Shown one piece after another: positions 9,748-19,407 of a stretch of 43,138 bases of DNA (position 1 is the stretch's first letter; every line of letters starts with the position of its first letter). The position numbers and the translations under genes were made by a program. This stretch comes from an uncultured cyanobacterium (GTDB taxonomy: Bacteria > Cyanobacteriota > Cyanobacteriia > PCC-6307 > Cyanobiaceae): positions 82,767-125,904 of the forward strand of contig CAJWUF010000001.1 in assembly GCA_913047395.1 (NCBI GenBank). Reading direction: 5' to 3'. Below the pieces are notes generated by a model that did no database searches, had not been told where the DNA came from, and saw only the letters and a list, made by a program, of their open reading frames with translations.

Positions 9748-10920
9748 TCAAAAAATCTCCGCCGGATCGGCATCCACTAATCGACGCATGGCCATCAAGG
9801 CAGAGCCCATGCACATCACCAGAATCAAGCTGAAAACAAGCGTGGCCCTAGGTAAATCCATTGCCACAGGCAACTTTGTGGAACTACGAACCAAGGCATA
9901 AAGGCCTTGACCAGCGGCATAGGCCGGCACATAGCCCATTACTGCCAAGAAGACCCCCTCTCGGGCGACTACACCCATGAGAGTGTTCAAGCGATAGCCC
10001 ATCGCCAACAATGTGGCGTACTCAGGCAAATGATCGCTGACATCGCTGTAGAGAATCTGATAAACAATCACGCACCCCACCACAAAACCCATAGCCGCAC
10101 CAAGACTGAAAATGAAGCCAATGGAAGTACTGCTGCGCCAGTAATTCTTCTCGAAATCAATGAAATCCTGGCGAGTGAAAACCTGTACATCGCTGGGCAA
10201 GCTCTCTTTTAGGGATCGAGTAACAGCCTCAGGATCGGCCCCTGGACGCAATCTCACTAAACCAATCTCAATACTTCCAGGCGGAGTACTGGGCAATAGC
10301 TCAAGGAATGTCTCTCTACTAGTAAGCAAATTGCCATCAGCACCAAACGATGGCCCCAAGCTCACCAACCCAGTCACGCGTACCCGTTTACCGGCGAGCT
10401 CAGTCTCCACAATGCGACCTTCCTCGAACCACTCGGCGATAGGTCCAAACTCAGTTCGAGAACGCTTGTCAAACAAAACTCTTCCACGACTGGTCAACGA
10501 TTTGGCCTTGGCTGCTAACTCAGGATCGGTAAATAACGGATCGATCGGCTCAAAACCCAAGGCCAGAATTGAGCGTGTCTTAAGGGTTTCCGGATTTCTC
10601 CACAGCAGAAAATTCCAATTCACTGGTGTAGTGCCCTGCACATCCGGATGTGCCATGGCCTGCACTAATCGACGCCGAGGGAATCCACTCATGCTGATCG
10701 AGCTCATTGAACGAGGGCTCATCAACACCAAGTCAGCATCAAACAAGCGATGCACCGTGACACTGGCATCGAACAATCCGTCTCGGAAACCCAACTGCAT
10801 AAACATCAAGATTCCCGCGAAGCAAATGCCCGCCAAAGCAACCATCAACCGCAAAGGTTGACGACTAAGCAACAACCAAGCCAAAGGGATCCTTCGCCCT
10901 TGCCAAAAACCAGACGTCAC
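9748..10920 (-). CDS. devC: ABC transporter permease, DevC family
   Basis: 390 aa FtsX/MacB-like permease (LAWLLLSRQPLRLMVALAGICFAGILMFMQLGFRDGLFDASV) between DevA and DevB homologues. Confidence 0.88.
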   Translation of the reverse strand: MTSGFWQGRRIPLAWLLLSRQPLRLMVALAGICFAGILMFMQLGFRDGLFDASVTVHRLFDADLVLMSPRSMSSISMSGFPRRRLVQAMAHPDVQGTTPVNWNFLLWRNPETLKTRSILALGFEPIDPLFTDPELAAKAKSLTSRGRVLFDKRSRTEFGPIAEWFEEGRIVETELAGKRVRVTGLVSLGPSFGADGNLLTSRETFLELLPSTPPGSIEIGLVRLRPGADPEAVTRSLKESLPSDVQVFTRQDFIDFEKNYWRSSTSIGFIFSLGAAMGFVVGCVIVYQILYSDVSDHLPEYATLLAMGYRLNTLMGVVAREGVFLAVMGYVPAYAAGQGLYALVRSSTKLPVAMDLPRATLVFSLILVMCMGSALMAMRRLVDADPAEIF

Positions 10921-11939
10921 GATGGCTGGAAGCGGGCTATCACCTTCATGCCCGTAAGGCGCTTGACCTGATCCGCCGAGCTGGGATCAAGACTGACTCG
11001 AACTTCAACCACGCGAGCATCTGCATCACCAGTGGGATCAGTTGAGAGCACCTTGCGCTGACGCACCTGGGGACTGATGCGCTCCACGCGACCTCTCAAA
11101 GATCCTTTAAAGCCGCCATTTTCACTGGTCAAGCTAACGATCTGACCAATATTTACTCGATTTACATCCGACTCATAGACCTCGATCAGAGCTTCCATCG
11201 TCTGATTTGCACCTACTTCCAGCACTCCGTCACTATCTGGACGCTCGCCTACTCGAGTGTGCACCCTTAGCACCACTCCATCGATGGGAGACTTCAATTC
11301 GCTATCAGCAAGATCAGCCTCCAGACCGCGACGTTCCGCTAAAGCCTCGCGCCGATTGCCCTCAAGCTTGACCAGTTCTTCTTGTCTTTCCTCTAAATCC
11401 ACTAGTGATGCAGCTCCGACCACAGCAGCCTCCTGGTAGCGAGTCACCTCACGCTTTTGCATGCGCAGCTGAACATCGAGAGTCTCCAAACGGGCCTGGA
11501 CAGCTCGGAGATCAGCAAGGATCTTGGGTCGGGAATCAAACTCTGCCAATACCTGGCCACGCTTCACCTGATCACCTTCACGAACCATTAGCACCGCGAC
11601 CCTAGGGGTGCCACCAAAGCCGCCCATAGGGGCAGCAAGGCGACGCACATCACCTGCGGGCTCAAGCTGCCCCAAAGCTGCAACAGCCTCAATAGGTCTT
11701 GCTGCTGGAGTTAGCGCAGGGCTGACCAGAGGTGCCGCAGGGCGACGAGTGAGACTCCAAACCCAAGTGATTAGAGCTAAGCAAAGACCAGCCGCTAGCA
11801 ACCAGAGCCAGGTTTTACTGTTTAAAGAGGAGAGGGATCGTCGAACAACATCTCCTCGATGTAGCGATCCGCCCACTGAGGATTGAAGGCCTTCTCCAGC
11901 ACACCTCGTGTCTTGTCGTTGCGTTTCTGTTGAAGGCAA
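10917..11939 (-). CDS. devB: HlyD-type membrane fusion protein, DevB family
   Basis: [13 protein letters not shown]...[19 protein letters not shown]; periplasmic adaptor with coiled coil. The start is uncertain because the ORF runs 118 bp into pcyA. Confidence 0.85.
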   Translation of the reverse strand: MPSTETQRQDTRCAGEGLQSSVGGSLHRGDVVRRSLSSLNSKTWLWLLAAGLCLALITWVWSLTRRPAAPLVSPALTPAARPIEAVAALGQLEPAGDVRRLAAPMGGFGGTPRVAVLMVREGDQVKRGQVLAEFDSRPKILADLRAVQARLETLDVQLRMQKREVTRYQEAAVVGAASLVDLEERQEELVKLEGNRREALAERRGLEADLADSELKSPIDGVVLRVHTRVGERPDSDGVLEVGANQTMEALIEVYESDVNRVNIGQIVSLTSENGGFKGSLRGRVERISPQVRQRKVLSTDPTGDADARVVEVRVSLDPSSADQVKRLTGMKVIARFQPS

Positions 11940-12613
11940 TAGGAAAGCTGACCCTTATGCCTCTGGATCGTAGATGCCGCCAAACAAGTATCAGGCGTTG
12001 CTTCAACTACAGCGCAAGCAAGAGCGCTGAGATAGCCATCTACCAAATCCACAAACCAGCCTTCCTCCTGACTACTAGCAGGACGGATGAACTGCACAAA
12101 CGGCGAAAAGATCGATCCCCATGCAGGCAATTCCCTCACCTGCTCAAAGGCCGGAATAGGAAGGGCCTCAAGACCTCGCAAAATTGCCAATGGCAACTGT
12201 TGACCTACTGGCGAGAGGTCAACAATGGCCGCCGAAATACCGGCAGGTCCAGCGACGACATCCGCTCCAAAAATTGGCAGATCAAAACGGGGATCCGGGA
12301 AGAAGACGCTATGGAGGATCTGTAAACCAGCACCCAAGCTGGCGATCTCCAGATGCAACTTACGAAGCCCCCGACAGCGATGTAACTCATTACTAATGAA
12401 CAACTCCTCTCCATCAAGGAAGCCGCTTATCGCCACAAGTTCTGGGTCCACCACAAGCGGGGTGAGCTCAGGCAACTGAACTCTGCAATTCCTGATCCGC
12501 TCGGCCAATGCCTCCACAAGAGGGTGGATTGCCGGGCCGCTGGTGGAAGAAGAAAGCGGCAAAATGGCAACAAGGCTATGAATGAGACTGTCGCACCTTG
12601 TCAACCCCGCCAC
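11822..12613 (-). CDS. pcyA: Phycocyanobilin:ferredoxin oxidoreductase
   Basis: FDB-reductase features: [50 protein letters not shown] start. Confidence 0.93.
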   Translation of the reverse strand: MAGLTRCDSLIHSLVAILPLSSSTSGPAIHPLVEALAERIRNCRVQLPELTPLVVDPELVAISGFLDGEELFISNELHRCRGLRKLHLEIASLGAGLQILHSVFFPDPRFDLPIFGADVVAGPAGISAAIVDLSPVGQQLPLAILRGLEALPIPAFEQVRELPAWGSIFSPFVQFIRPASSQEEGWFVDLVDGYLSALACAVVEATPDTCLAASTIQRHKGQLSYCLQQKRNDKTRGVLEKAFNPQWADRYIEEMLFDDPSPL

Positions 12614-12983
12614 TGCAACAAAATGGATATTTGCAGGTTTTTGCAGTGCGCTAACAGGAAGCAGTTAAATAGTCAGGACATTTGAGCATTCAACACAGCC
12701 CAGTTCTATTAACAAAAACGGCCGGTATGTTGGTGAGCCAATTCGAGAAAATTGGCGAATATATATGAGTACGCAAAACTCGCTTCATATGCAAACTAAA
12801 CACTGCTGATTGCCTGATCAAGTTTCCTTTAGAAGCCACTTCAAGATAAATAAAATAATTAGACTATCAATACCATAACTATATGGGCTTCACGAATAAT
12901 TTCAACTGCGGGATTGTGATTTAGCCATTTATGCCCATAATACGCTTACCTTTTTGCGAACCATGCTGAGTACTGTTTTTGCA

Positions 12984-13136
12984 ATGGCTCTTGACTTGGG
13001 CCCAATCACGGTTGGGGCCATTGTACTTTTCGGAGTGTTATTCATTGCGATGTTTGGCATCAGCTCAGCCTTTGGGGGCTTTCAAGGAATCTTTGCCTGG
13101 ACCCAAGAAAAGCCAGACGAGCAATTAAAGAAATAA
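12984..13136 (+). CDS. Small membrane protein, about 50 aa (ORF open from 12954)
   Basis: MALDLGPITVGAIVLFGVLFIAMFGISSAFGGFQGIFAWTQEKPDEQLKK: one clear TM helix and a charged tail. CATAAT -10-like element about 45 nt upstream. Confidence 0.55.
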   Translation: MALDLGPITVGAIVLFGVLFIAMFGISSAFGGFQGIFAWTQEKPDEQLKK

Positions 13137-13577
13137 CGCGTGAATCTGCCAAGCAAAAGGCTGTCAATACCTCAAGAGACAGCTCACTACCTTAAAATAG
13201 AGACTGAGCTTTAATCACTTCAAAAAATTCATTACAAGATAAATACCTGGACTCATATTTATCAACAAGTGAGAATGAGCTCTAGGAGCACAAGAAAGAT
13301 CAATTCAAGCAAGTAAATGGTTCATGAATAAAGTAAAGCTTCCGCCTACTTTGCCTTGTTAATTGAATATTGAGACTGCAGCCAAAACATATGAGCTGCA
13401 ATTATTAATTCAAAAACGATACTCAGATATCTAACTTATCGATAGCTGAAGATAAATTCTAATTAGATAAAAGGGCCCTCGACTTGACACTGACGAACAC
13501 GGCTAAAGTCGGTTGGTAGTGTTGATCGCATCAAAACGTTCGTTACTGAACTACGTTCTTAGCAAATACAAGCCGAT

Positions 13578-14867
13578 ATGGGCCTTTGCCAAACACCTCT
13601 GGCACACTCCACCCCTGAGCCCAATCTTCAACATTGGACCCTGAAAAACGGGACTAGATGCGTGATGGCATCCATGCCGGACGCACCACTTACATGTTTA
13701 GACCTCTGGTGCAAGGCAGGTAGTTCCAGTGAAAACAAAGGAGAAGAGGGAATAGCTCATTTTCTTGAACACATGGTGTTCAAGGGCAGCAATCACCTAA
13801 AGGCTGGTGAGTTCGATCGAGAAATAGAAGCACTCGGAGGCAGCAGCAATGCCGCCACAGGTTTCGATGACGTGCACTTTCACGTTCTGGTACCACCAAC
13901 AGCAGCCACTGCAGCCCTAGATCTGCTGCTCAACCTTGTTCTGACACCAGCATTACGCCAAGAGGCTTATGCCACAGAGCGAGAGGTGGTTTTAGAAGAA
14001 ATTGCCCAATTCCAAGATCAACCAGATGATCAGGTCCTAAAGCAGCTACTCAAGGCCTGCTGCGAAGAGCATCCCTACGGCCGGCCCATCCTTGGTTTTG
14101 AAGCAAGCCTAAAAGAAAGCACCCCAGAACAAATGCGGGGATTTCATAGCCGTCGTTATCGCGGCCCAAACTGCTGCCTAGCGATTGCAGGTGCCATTCC
14201 TAAAGAACTGGAAGAGATCTTGAGCAACAGCCAACTAGCCCAGCTCGATTACAAAGCAACAGATGAAGTAGAGCTTGCCTATCAACCAAATCTCAACTTC
14301 CGAAAAGGACGACTAGAAATTCAAATTCCAAGGCTTGAGTCCACTCGCCTATTAATGACCTGGCCAATGCCCCCTGCCAAAAACCAAGAGATGGTGATGG
14401 GAGCAGATCTCGCCACCACTTTGCTTGCAGAGGGTCGCCGCAGTCGGCTAGTGCATCACCTCAGAGAGGAATTGCAAATCGTGGAGTCAATCGATATGGA
14501 TATAACCGTCTTAGAACAGGGCAGCCTTGTATTGCTAGAAGCCTGCTGCCATGAGAAGCAGTTAAAACGAGTAGAAAAAGAAATCCATAAATTGCTTCGA
14601 GCCAGCCTCGACTCAACTCCAAAAAGCCAAGAACTCGAACGTGCACGGCAGCTAATAAGCAATGGGCTTTGTTTCAGCCTTGAAGCTGTTAGTCAAGTGG
14701 CCGGCCTTGCCGGCAGCCAGGCTCTATGGAATCGTCCTCAGCCCTTATTGGCACCACTTGAACATCTGCCTGCATGGACACCGGCGCGACTCCACAAGGA
14801 GATGCTTCCACTGCTGCAACCCGAACACAGCTTCACCTTGATCGCAAGACCAATGGAGGCAAGCTAA
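13578..14867 (+). CDS. M16 family zinc peptidase (processing-peptidase-like), catalytic-type
   Basis: HFLEHMVFKGS (HxxEH zinc motif) and ATEREVVLEEIAQF (downstream Glu); 429 aa. Confidence 0.92.
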   Translation: MGLCQTPLAHSTPEPNLQHWTLKNGTRCVMASMPDAPLTCLDLWCKAGSSSENKGEEGIAHFLEHMVFKGSNHLKAGEFDREIEALGGSSNAATGFDDVHFHVLVPPTAATAALDLLLNLVLTPALRQEAYATEREVVLEEIAQFQDQPDDQVLKQLLKACCEEHPYGRPILGFEASLKESTPEQMRGFHSRRYRGPNCCLAIAGAIPKELEEILSNSQLAQLDYKATDEVELAYQPNLNFRKGRLEIQIPRLESTRLLMTWPMPPAKNQEMVMGADLATTLLAEGRRSRLVHHLREELQIVESIDMDITVLEQGSLVLLEACCHEKQLKRVEKEIHKLLRASLDSTPKSQELERARQLISNGLCFSLEAVSQVAGLAGSQALWNRPQPLLAPLEHLPAWTPARLHKEMLPLLQPEHSFTLIARPMEAS

Positions 14868-16150
14868 TGAATCCTCTTGATCTGGTTCTTGATCCAGTTA
14901 CAGCACCAGGAGTAATCGCTGCCAAGCTCTGGATTAAAGGAGGCAGTAGTGCTGATCCCCAAGGACAACGGGGCGTGCATCAACTGCTCGGATCACTATT
15001 AACCCGTGGATGTGGCCCTTATGACCATCTTGCGCTGGCTGATCTTGTTGAAGGCTGCGGAGCTGGGCTTCGCTGCGACACCCACGAAGATGGAATGCTG
15101 ATCAGCCTCAAATGTGCCGATCGTGATGCCGAGCGACTGTTGTCTTTACTTGGCTGGATGCTCATTGATCCGCATCTTGATCCAAATCAAGTAAAGCTCG
15201 AACGGGAGCTCAGCCTTCAGGCCTTGCAAAGGCAAAGAGAAGACCCCTTTCACCTTGCTTTTGACGGCTGGCGAAACATGGCCTACGGCAATGGGCCATA
15301 CGGACACGACCCCCTCGGCTTTAGCGAAGACCTCAAGCAGCTAGGACGTGAGCAACTGTTTTCTCTGGTTGATCGCCTGAGCGCAAATTCACCAGTGCTT
15401 GCCCTCGCGGGGAACCTTCCAGCAGACCTTGAGCAGAGTCTAGGAAGCATGGAATCTTTTCAACGCTGGTCCGATAAACCAACACCACCAGCGATGAAAT
15501 CCGACTCAGGCACGACCTCCTCGCAGAACGCCCTAAGCAAAACCAACCTCAGTCTTCAAAACGAACCAACCGCTCAGGTAGTAATGATGCTCGGTCAGCC
15601 AAGCCTTTCACATGGCCATGAAGATGATCTTGCACTGCGCCTACTGAATTGTCACCTGGGATTAGGTATGTCGAGCCTGCTATTTAGACGACTAAGAGAA
15701 GAACATGGAGTGGCCTATGACGTAGGCATTCATCACCCTGTCAGAGAAGGTGCCGCACCATTTGTATTGCATGCATCAACAAGCGAAGAGAAGGCTCAAC
15801 TCACCCTTCAGCTGCTGCTCGAGTGCTGGTGGGAACTAAGCCAACAACCTTTATCAGAAGAAGATATGGCGCTAGCGCGCGCGAAATTTCATGGTCAGCT
15901 TGCCCATGGAGCCCAAACCACAGGTCAAAGAGCAGAACGCCGAGCCCAATTACGTGTACTAGGTCTGCCCGCTAACTATGACCAGCACAGCTTGGAAGAG
16001 ATCAAGAACCTTGATGGCATCTCTCTACAGAAGGCAGCTCAACGACATCTCCAGACGCCCATGCTCAGCCTCTGTGGACCAGAAGCCAGTCTTCAGAACC
16101 TTGCCAAAGACTGGCAACAGCAGGCAGTTAAGCCATATTTAATCGCCTGA
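14867..16150 (+). CDS. M16 family peptidase-like protein, second copy
   Basis: ATG at 14867 overlaps the upstream stop as TAATG. M16 fold (APGVIAAKLWIKGGSSADPQGQRGVHQLLGSLLTRGCGPYDHLALADLVE) without HxxEH. Confidence 0.9.
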   Translation: MNPLDLVLDPVTAPGVIAAKLWIKGGSSADPQGQRGVHQLLGSLLTRGCGPYDHLALADLVEGCGAGLRCDTHEDGMLISLKCADRDAERLLSLLGWMLIDPHLDPNQVKLERELSLQALQRQREDPFHLAFDGWRNMAYGNGPYGHDPLGFSEDLKQLGREQLFSLVDRLSANSPVLALAGNLPADLEQSLGSMESFQRWSDKPTPPAMKSDSGTTSSQNALSKTNLSLQNEPTAQVVMMLGQPSLSHGHEDDLALRLLNCHLGLGMSSLLFRRLREEHGVAYDVGIHHPVREGAAPFVLHASTSEEKAQLTLQLLLECWWELSQQPLSEEDMALARAKFHGQLAHGAQTTGQRAERRAQLRVLGLPANYDQHSLEEIKNLDGISLQKAAQRHLQTPMLSLCGPEASLQNLAKDWQQQAVKPYLIA

Positions 16151-16420
16151 GGCGCTATCACCATCTGATAAACCCACCACCAGGCGCTCCAGTGGGATCA
16201 GGAAAGTGCCCTGACGAAACCGCACAGCCGCAATGCCCTTGGCACGCAACTCAACGACCTCACCAAATTCATCAGGCGAAATCAAATCCGATGGTCGCAG
16301 CATTGGCATTGGATCAGCGGTCTTGAGATAAGGCAAAGGCACATTCAGGCGTACCTGTTCACCAATGGCTGGTTCCATAAAAACTGGGCAGTACAACTCT
16401 CCTACTGCAGGATGGAGCAA
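16139..16420 (-). CDS. sipA: SipA-like regulatory protein (DUF3148)
   Basis: EQVRLNVPLPYLKTADPMPMLRPSDLISPDEFGEVVELRAKGIAAVRFRQGTFLI matches the DUF3148/SipA pattern. The start may be 16378. Confidence 0.75.
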   Translation of the reverse strand: MLHPAVGELYCPVFMEPAIGEQVRLNVPLPYLKTADPMPMLRPSDLISPDEFGEVVELRAKGIAAVRFRQGTFLIPLERLVVGLSDGDSASGD

Positions 16421-16434
16421 GCTGACTTTTATTT

Positions 16435-17007
16435 GTGCGGGCCCTAGCTAACTGGAGCGGCGCCCTTGCCGGCCTAATGATGATCCTTGTTGGAGGGTTA
16501 ATACCTGCTGCTCTACTACTCCTAGATATGGACTTGCACCCAAAGGTGTTAAGCCTGCCAAGCACTTGGCAGGTACCAGCTCTTTTGCTCTGTGCGCTCG
16601 TATGTGGCCCACGTGCCGGAGTAATCGCAGCAGTGGCCTATCTCACCATTGGCCTGGTTGACCTGCCGGTATTTCATGGAGGTGGAGGACTGAGTTATGT
16701 GATGACACCAGGCTTTGGCTACTTAGCAGGTTTCGTGCCGGCCGCATGGCTCAGCGGACGCCTATCCCAACAGAACGATATGAATGATGTGCCGCACCTG
16801 ACCATGTCAGCCATCGCAGGGCTAATCATGCTTCAACTCTGCGGCCTACTCAATCTGGTTATCGGATCTGCCCTATACCAGTGGCCAGATCCCCTCCCTG
16901 AACTCCTGTTTAGCTATACCCTAGGCCCACTACCCGCTCAGCTAGTCCTCTGTGCAGGCGTTGGCGTACTTGCCCTGCCATTGCGGCATCTGCTGTTCGT
17001 CGAATGA
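16435..17007 (+). CDS. bioY: Biotin transporter BioY
   Basis: 190 aa integral membrane protein with GPRAGVIAAVAYLTIGLVDLPVFHGGGGLSYVMTPGFGYLAGFVPAAWLSG. Confidence 0.88.
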   Translation: MRALANWSGALAGLMMILVGGLIPAALLLLDMDLHPKVLSLPSTWQVPALLLCALVCGPRAGVIAAVAYLTIGLVDLPVFHGGGGLSYVMTPGFGYLAGFVPAAWLSGRLSQQNDMNDVPHLTMSAIAGLIMLQLCGLLNLVIGSALYQWPDPLPELLFSYTLGPLPAQLVLCAGVGVLALPLRHLLFVE

Positions 17008-17483
17008 ATCAACGTCAAATAAAACCCCGTTCAATACTGCTGATCAGCATCCTGCTCATGCTGATCGATCAAATCAGCAAGAACTGGGCTCGTCAGAAAC
17101 TCAGCTCAGGATTAACCATCCCTTTTGTTCCTGGCTTATTGCAATTCCGCCTGGTAAGCAACACAGGCGCTGCCTTCAGCCTTTTCGAAGGCGCAACACC
17201 CTTACTAGGACTACTCAGCCTCGCTGTAGCAATCGGCTTGATCGTTTGGCTATGGCGCAAAGGCCCTATGCCGAAATGGCAAGGTCTTGCATTGGCCTTT
17301 CTACTTGGCGGCACCATCGGCAATGGCATAGACCGCTGGCGACTAGGACATGTGAGCGACTTCCTCCAACTGGTACCAGTGGACTTTCCGATTTTCAACA
17401 CAGCTGATGTGGCAATCAATTTGGCCGTGATCTGCTTTGGGATTGATGCACTAACCCGACGTCATGGTCATAAGCACACCTAA
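17004..17483 (+). CDS. lspA: Lipoprotein signal peptidase (signal peptidase II)
   Basis: LMLIDQISKNWARQ, NTGAAFSLFEG, GNGIDRWRLGHVSDFLQ, FNTADVAIN. Confidence 0.95.
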   Translation: MNQRQIKPRSILLISILLMLIDQISKNWARQKLSSGLTIPFVPGLLQFRLVSNTGAAFSLFEGATPLLGLLSLAVAIGLIVWLWRKGPMPKWQGLALAFLLGGTIGNGIDRWRLGHVSDFLQLVPVDFPIFNTADVAINLAVICFGIDALTRRHGHKHT

Positions 17484-17724
17484 GCGAATGACCATATCTC
17501 GAATGTTCAGCCATCAATTCGATCACCCTGATCGAAAGGTGGTGCTTGTTGTTGATGGCAAGAATCTCAAGGTCATCAACCATGAGCATTTTGAGGACCT
17601 CGTTTTTGACCTCTTGCTAGACAATGATGACTGCAGTCCTTCAAAGAGCCCTAGCGCCCTGACGGAATCCCTCTTGGTAGACATCATCCAATCTGCAGGC
17701 AGAGGAAGCATGTCGATTAAATGA
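17464..17724 (+). CDS. Hypothetical protein (about 86 aa or shorter)
   Basis: Intact ORF between lspA and the GTPase in the same orientation. Start ambiguous (17464, 17488 or 17503). Confidence 0.5.
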   Translation: MVISTPKRMTISRMFSHQFDHPDRKVVLVVDGKNLKVINHEHFEDLVFDLLLDNDDCSPSKSPSALTESLLVDIIQSAGRGSMSIK

Positions 17725-19319
17725 TCTCCCGTCAGCGGCTGCCCTTATGGATCGCTTGTGCACTTGCGGTACTTCTCGTAATTGGAGCGCTTCTGCAAGT
17801 AGTCAGGAACCTTCTCTGGGATCTGAGCTACCTGCTGCCTCAATGGTTAATGGGTCCAGTGCTATTGCTGGCCGCAAGCCTTGTGATCATGCTTGTTTAT
17901 CAAGTGGGATGGCCATGGTGGAAGGCTTTTAAACGTCAGAATTTAGGAGCCACAGAAAACAATCGCACCCCTCTCTCTCCTCCCAGCAGCCGTCATCAAG
18001 CTGCCAAGCAGAGCCTTGAAAGTATTGATCGCCTACTCGAACGTCTCCAAAACGATGTCGTTCGAGAAGGACTTAAACAAGAGCGGGAACGAGTAGAGCA
18101 AGAACTAGCCCGTGGTGACCTAGTCGTGGTGGTGTTTGGTACAGGTTCAAGCGGTAAGACCTCCTTAATCAGAGCACTGCTAAATGAAATGGTGGGCGAC
18201 GTCGGTGCGCCCATGGGCTCCACAACCAGCAGTCAAATCTATCGACTGCGCCTGAAAGGACTCAACCGAAGCCTTCAGCTAGTCGACACTCCAGGAATTC
18301 TTGAAGCAGGTAGAGACGGCCTTAACCGAGAGAAAGAGGCAAGGCAGCGCGCTAGTAGAGCAGACCTAATGATTGTTGTAGTGGACTCCGATCTACGCGC
18401 CATAGAACTGGAGATCATCAGTAGCCTCGCCAATCTCGGTAAACGATTACTCCTGGTTCTCAACAAGTGTGACCTGCGCGGAGAAGAAGAAGAGAGACAG
18501 CTAATGGCTCAATTACGTGGACGATGCAAGGGATTGCTTGAGCATGCAGATGTAATTGCCTGCAGCGCTGCCCCCCAATCTGTACCGCAACCTGGCAAAC
18601 GACCTTGGCAACCACCAGCAGAAGTAGACAAACTCCTACGACGTCTTGCCTGCGTACTCCACGCTGATGGAGAAGAACTCCTGGCCGACAACATTCTTCT
18701 GCAATGTCGTCATCTAGGTGATAGCGGACGCCAACTACTAGATCGACAACGGCAACAAGAAGCACGACAGTGCGTAGACCGTTACAGCTGGATTAGCGGT
18801 GGAGTAGTAGCAGCAACCCCCCTACCAGGAGTTGATCTGTTAGGTACCGCTGCTGTCAATGCCCAGATGGTAATGGAAGTAGCCAAGGTCTACGGAGTTC
18901 AACTCACGCGCGATCGCGCCCAAGAACTAGCCGTATCGGTGGGACGTACCCTGGCGGGACTCGGCATCGTCAAAGGTGGGGTAGCACTCATCGGTACAGC
19001 GCTGAGTGTCAACCTACCGACCCTGCTTGTTGGCCGTGCAGTGCAAGGAGTTGCTGCTGCCTGGCTCACACGCGTAGCAGGAGCAAGCTTCATTACCTAC
19101 TTTCAGCAGGATCAAGATTGGGGAGATGGCGGTATGCAGGAAGTAGTGCAGCGTCACTACGACCTCAACCGACGAGATTCGTCGCTGGAGCGTTTTCTTG
19201 CTACAGCCCTGCGAAGGGTGGTGGAACCTCTTCAGCAGGAAAAGCGGCAACAACTCCCGCCTCGCCCAGGGCCTCGAGGGGAGGTGGACGCATCGGGCCG
19301 CGAGCATCCAAAACCGTAA
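17721..19319 (+). CDS. Membrane-associated GTPase with C-terminal DUF697-like domain
   Basis: G1 GTGSSGKTSL, G3 DTPG, G4 NKCD; C-terminal PLPGVDLLGTAAVNAQMVMEVAKVYG. Confidence 0.88.
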   Translation: MISRQRLPLWIACALAVLLVIGALLQVVRNLLWDLSYLLPQWLMGPVLLLAASLVIMLVYQVGWPWWKAFKRQNLGATENNRTPLSPPSSRHQAAKQSLESIDRLLERLQNDVVREGLKQERERVEQELARGDLVVVVFGTGSSGKTSLIRALLNEMVGDVGAPMGSTTSSQIYRLRLKGLNRSLQLVDTPGILEAGRDGLNREKEARQRASRADLMIVVVDSDLRAIELEIISSLANLGKRLLLVLNKCDLRGEEEERQLMAQLRGRCKGLLEHADVIACSAAPQSVPQPGKRPWQPPAEVDKLLRRLACVLHADGEELLADNILLQCRHLGDSGRQLLDRQRQQEARQCVDRYSWISGGVVAATPLPGVDLLGTAAVNAQMVMEVAKVYGVQLTRDRAQELAVSVGRTLAGLGIVKGGVALIGTALSVNLPTLLVGRAVQGVAAAWLTRVAGASFITYFQQDQDWGDGGMQEVVQRHYDLNRRDSSLERFLATALRRVVEPLQQEKRQQLPPRPGPRGEVDASGREHPKP

Positions 19320-19407
19320 TCAAGACCAGGTAGAACAAACCGATCAGTACCGACAAAGCAGCAGTAACAATCGCGACCCAACGACCTCGCGATGGTGATG
19401 AAGCCAT
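19201..19407 (-). CDS. Small single-TM conserved-type protein (68 aa)
   Basis: MASSPSRGRWVAIVTAALSVLIGLFYLVLITVLDARGPMRPPPLEALGEAG...; TM segment and Pro-rich tail. Overlaps the GTPase 3' end antiparallel by 119 bp. Confidence 0.7.
   Translation of the reverse strand: MASSPSRGRWVAIVTAALSVLIGLFYLVLITVLDARGPMRPPPLEALGEAGVVAAFPAEEVPPPFAGL

Noticed and set aside
10160-10861. 233-aa plus-strand ORF
   Set aside because: Entirely antisense to the well-supported devC gene; composition (Ser/Arg/Asn-rich, no motif) is typical of a shadow ORF.
13551-13561. GAACTACGTTC just upstream of the M16 gene
   Set aside because: Half-sites are spaced by 3 rather than 4 nt, so it does not fit the cyanobacterial LexA box.
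18460-18765. 101-aa minus-strand ORF, and other antisense ORFs within the GTPase gene
   Set aside because: Lies wholly within the GTPase coding region; no independent evidence. Only the 19201-19407 ORF was kept because it extends past the gene and has a coherent TM protein sequence.
18908-18916. GCGATCGC (HIP1 octamer)
   Set aside because: I noticed only this occurrence and it is inside a coding sequence; no HIP1 enrichment as seen in some freshwater cyanobacteria.
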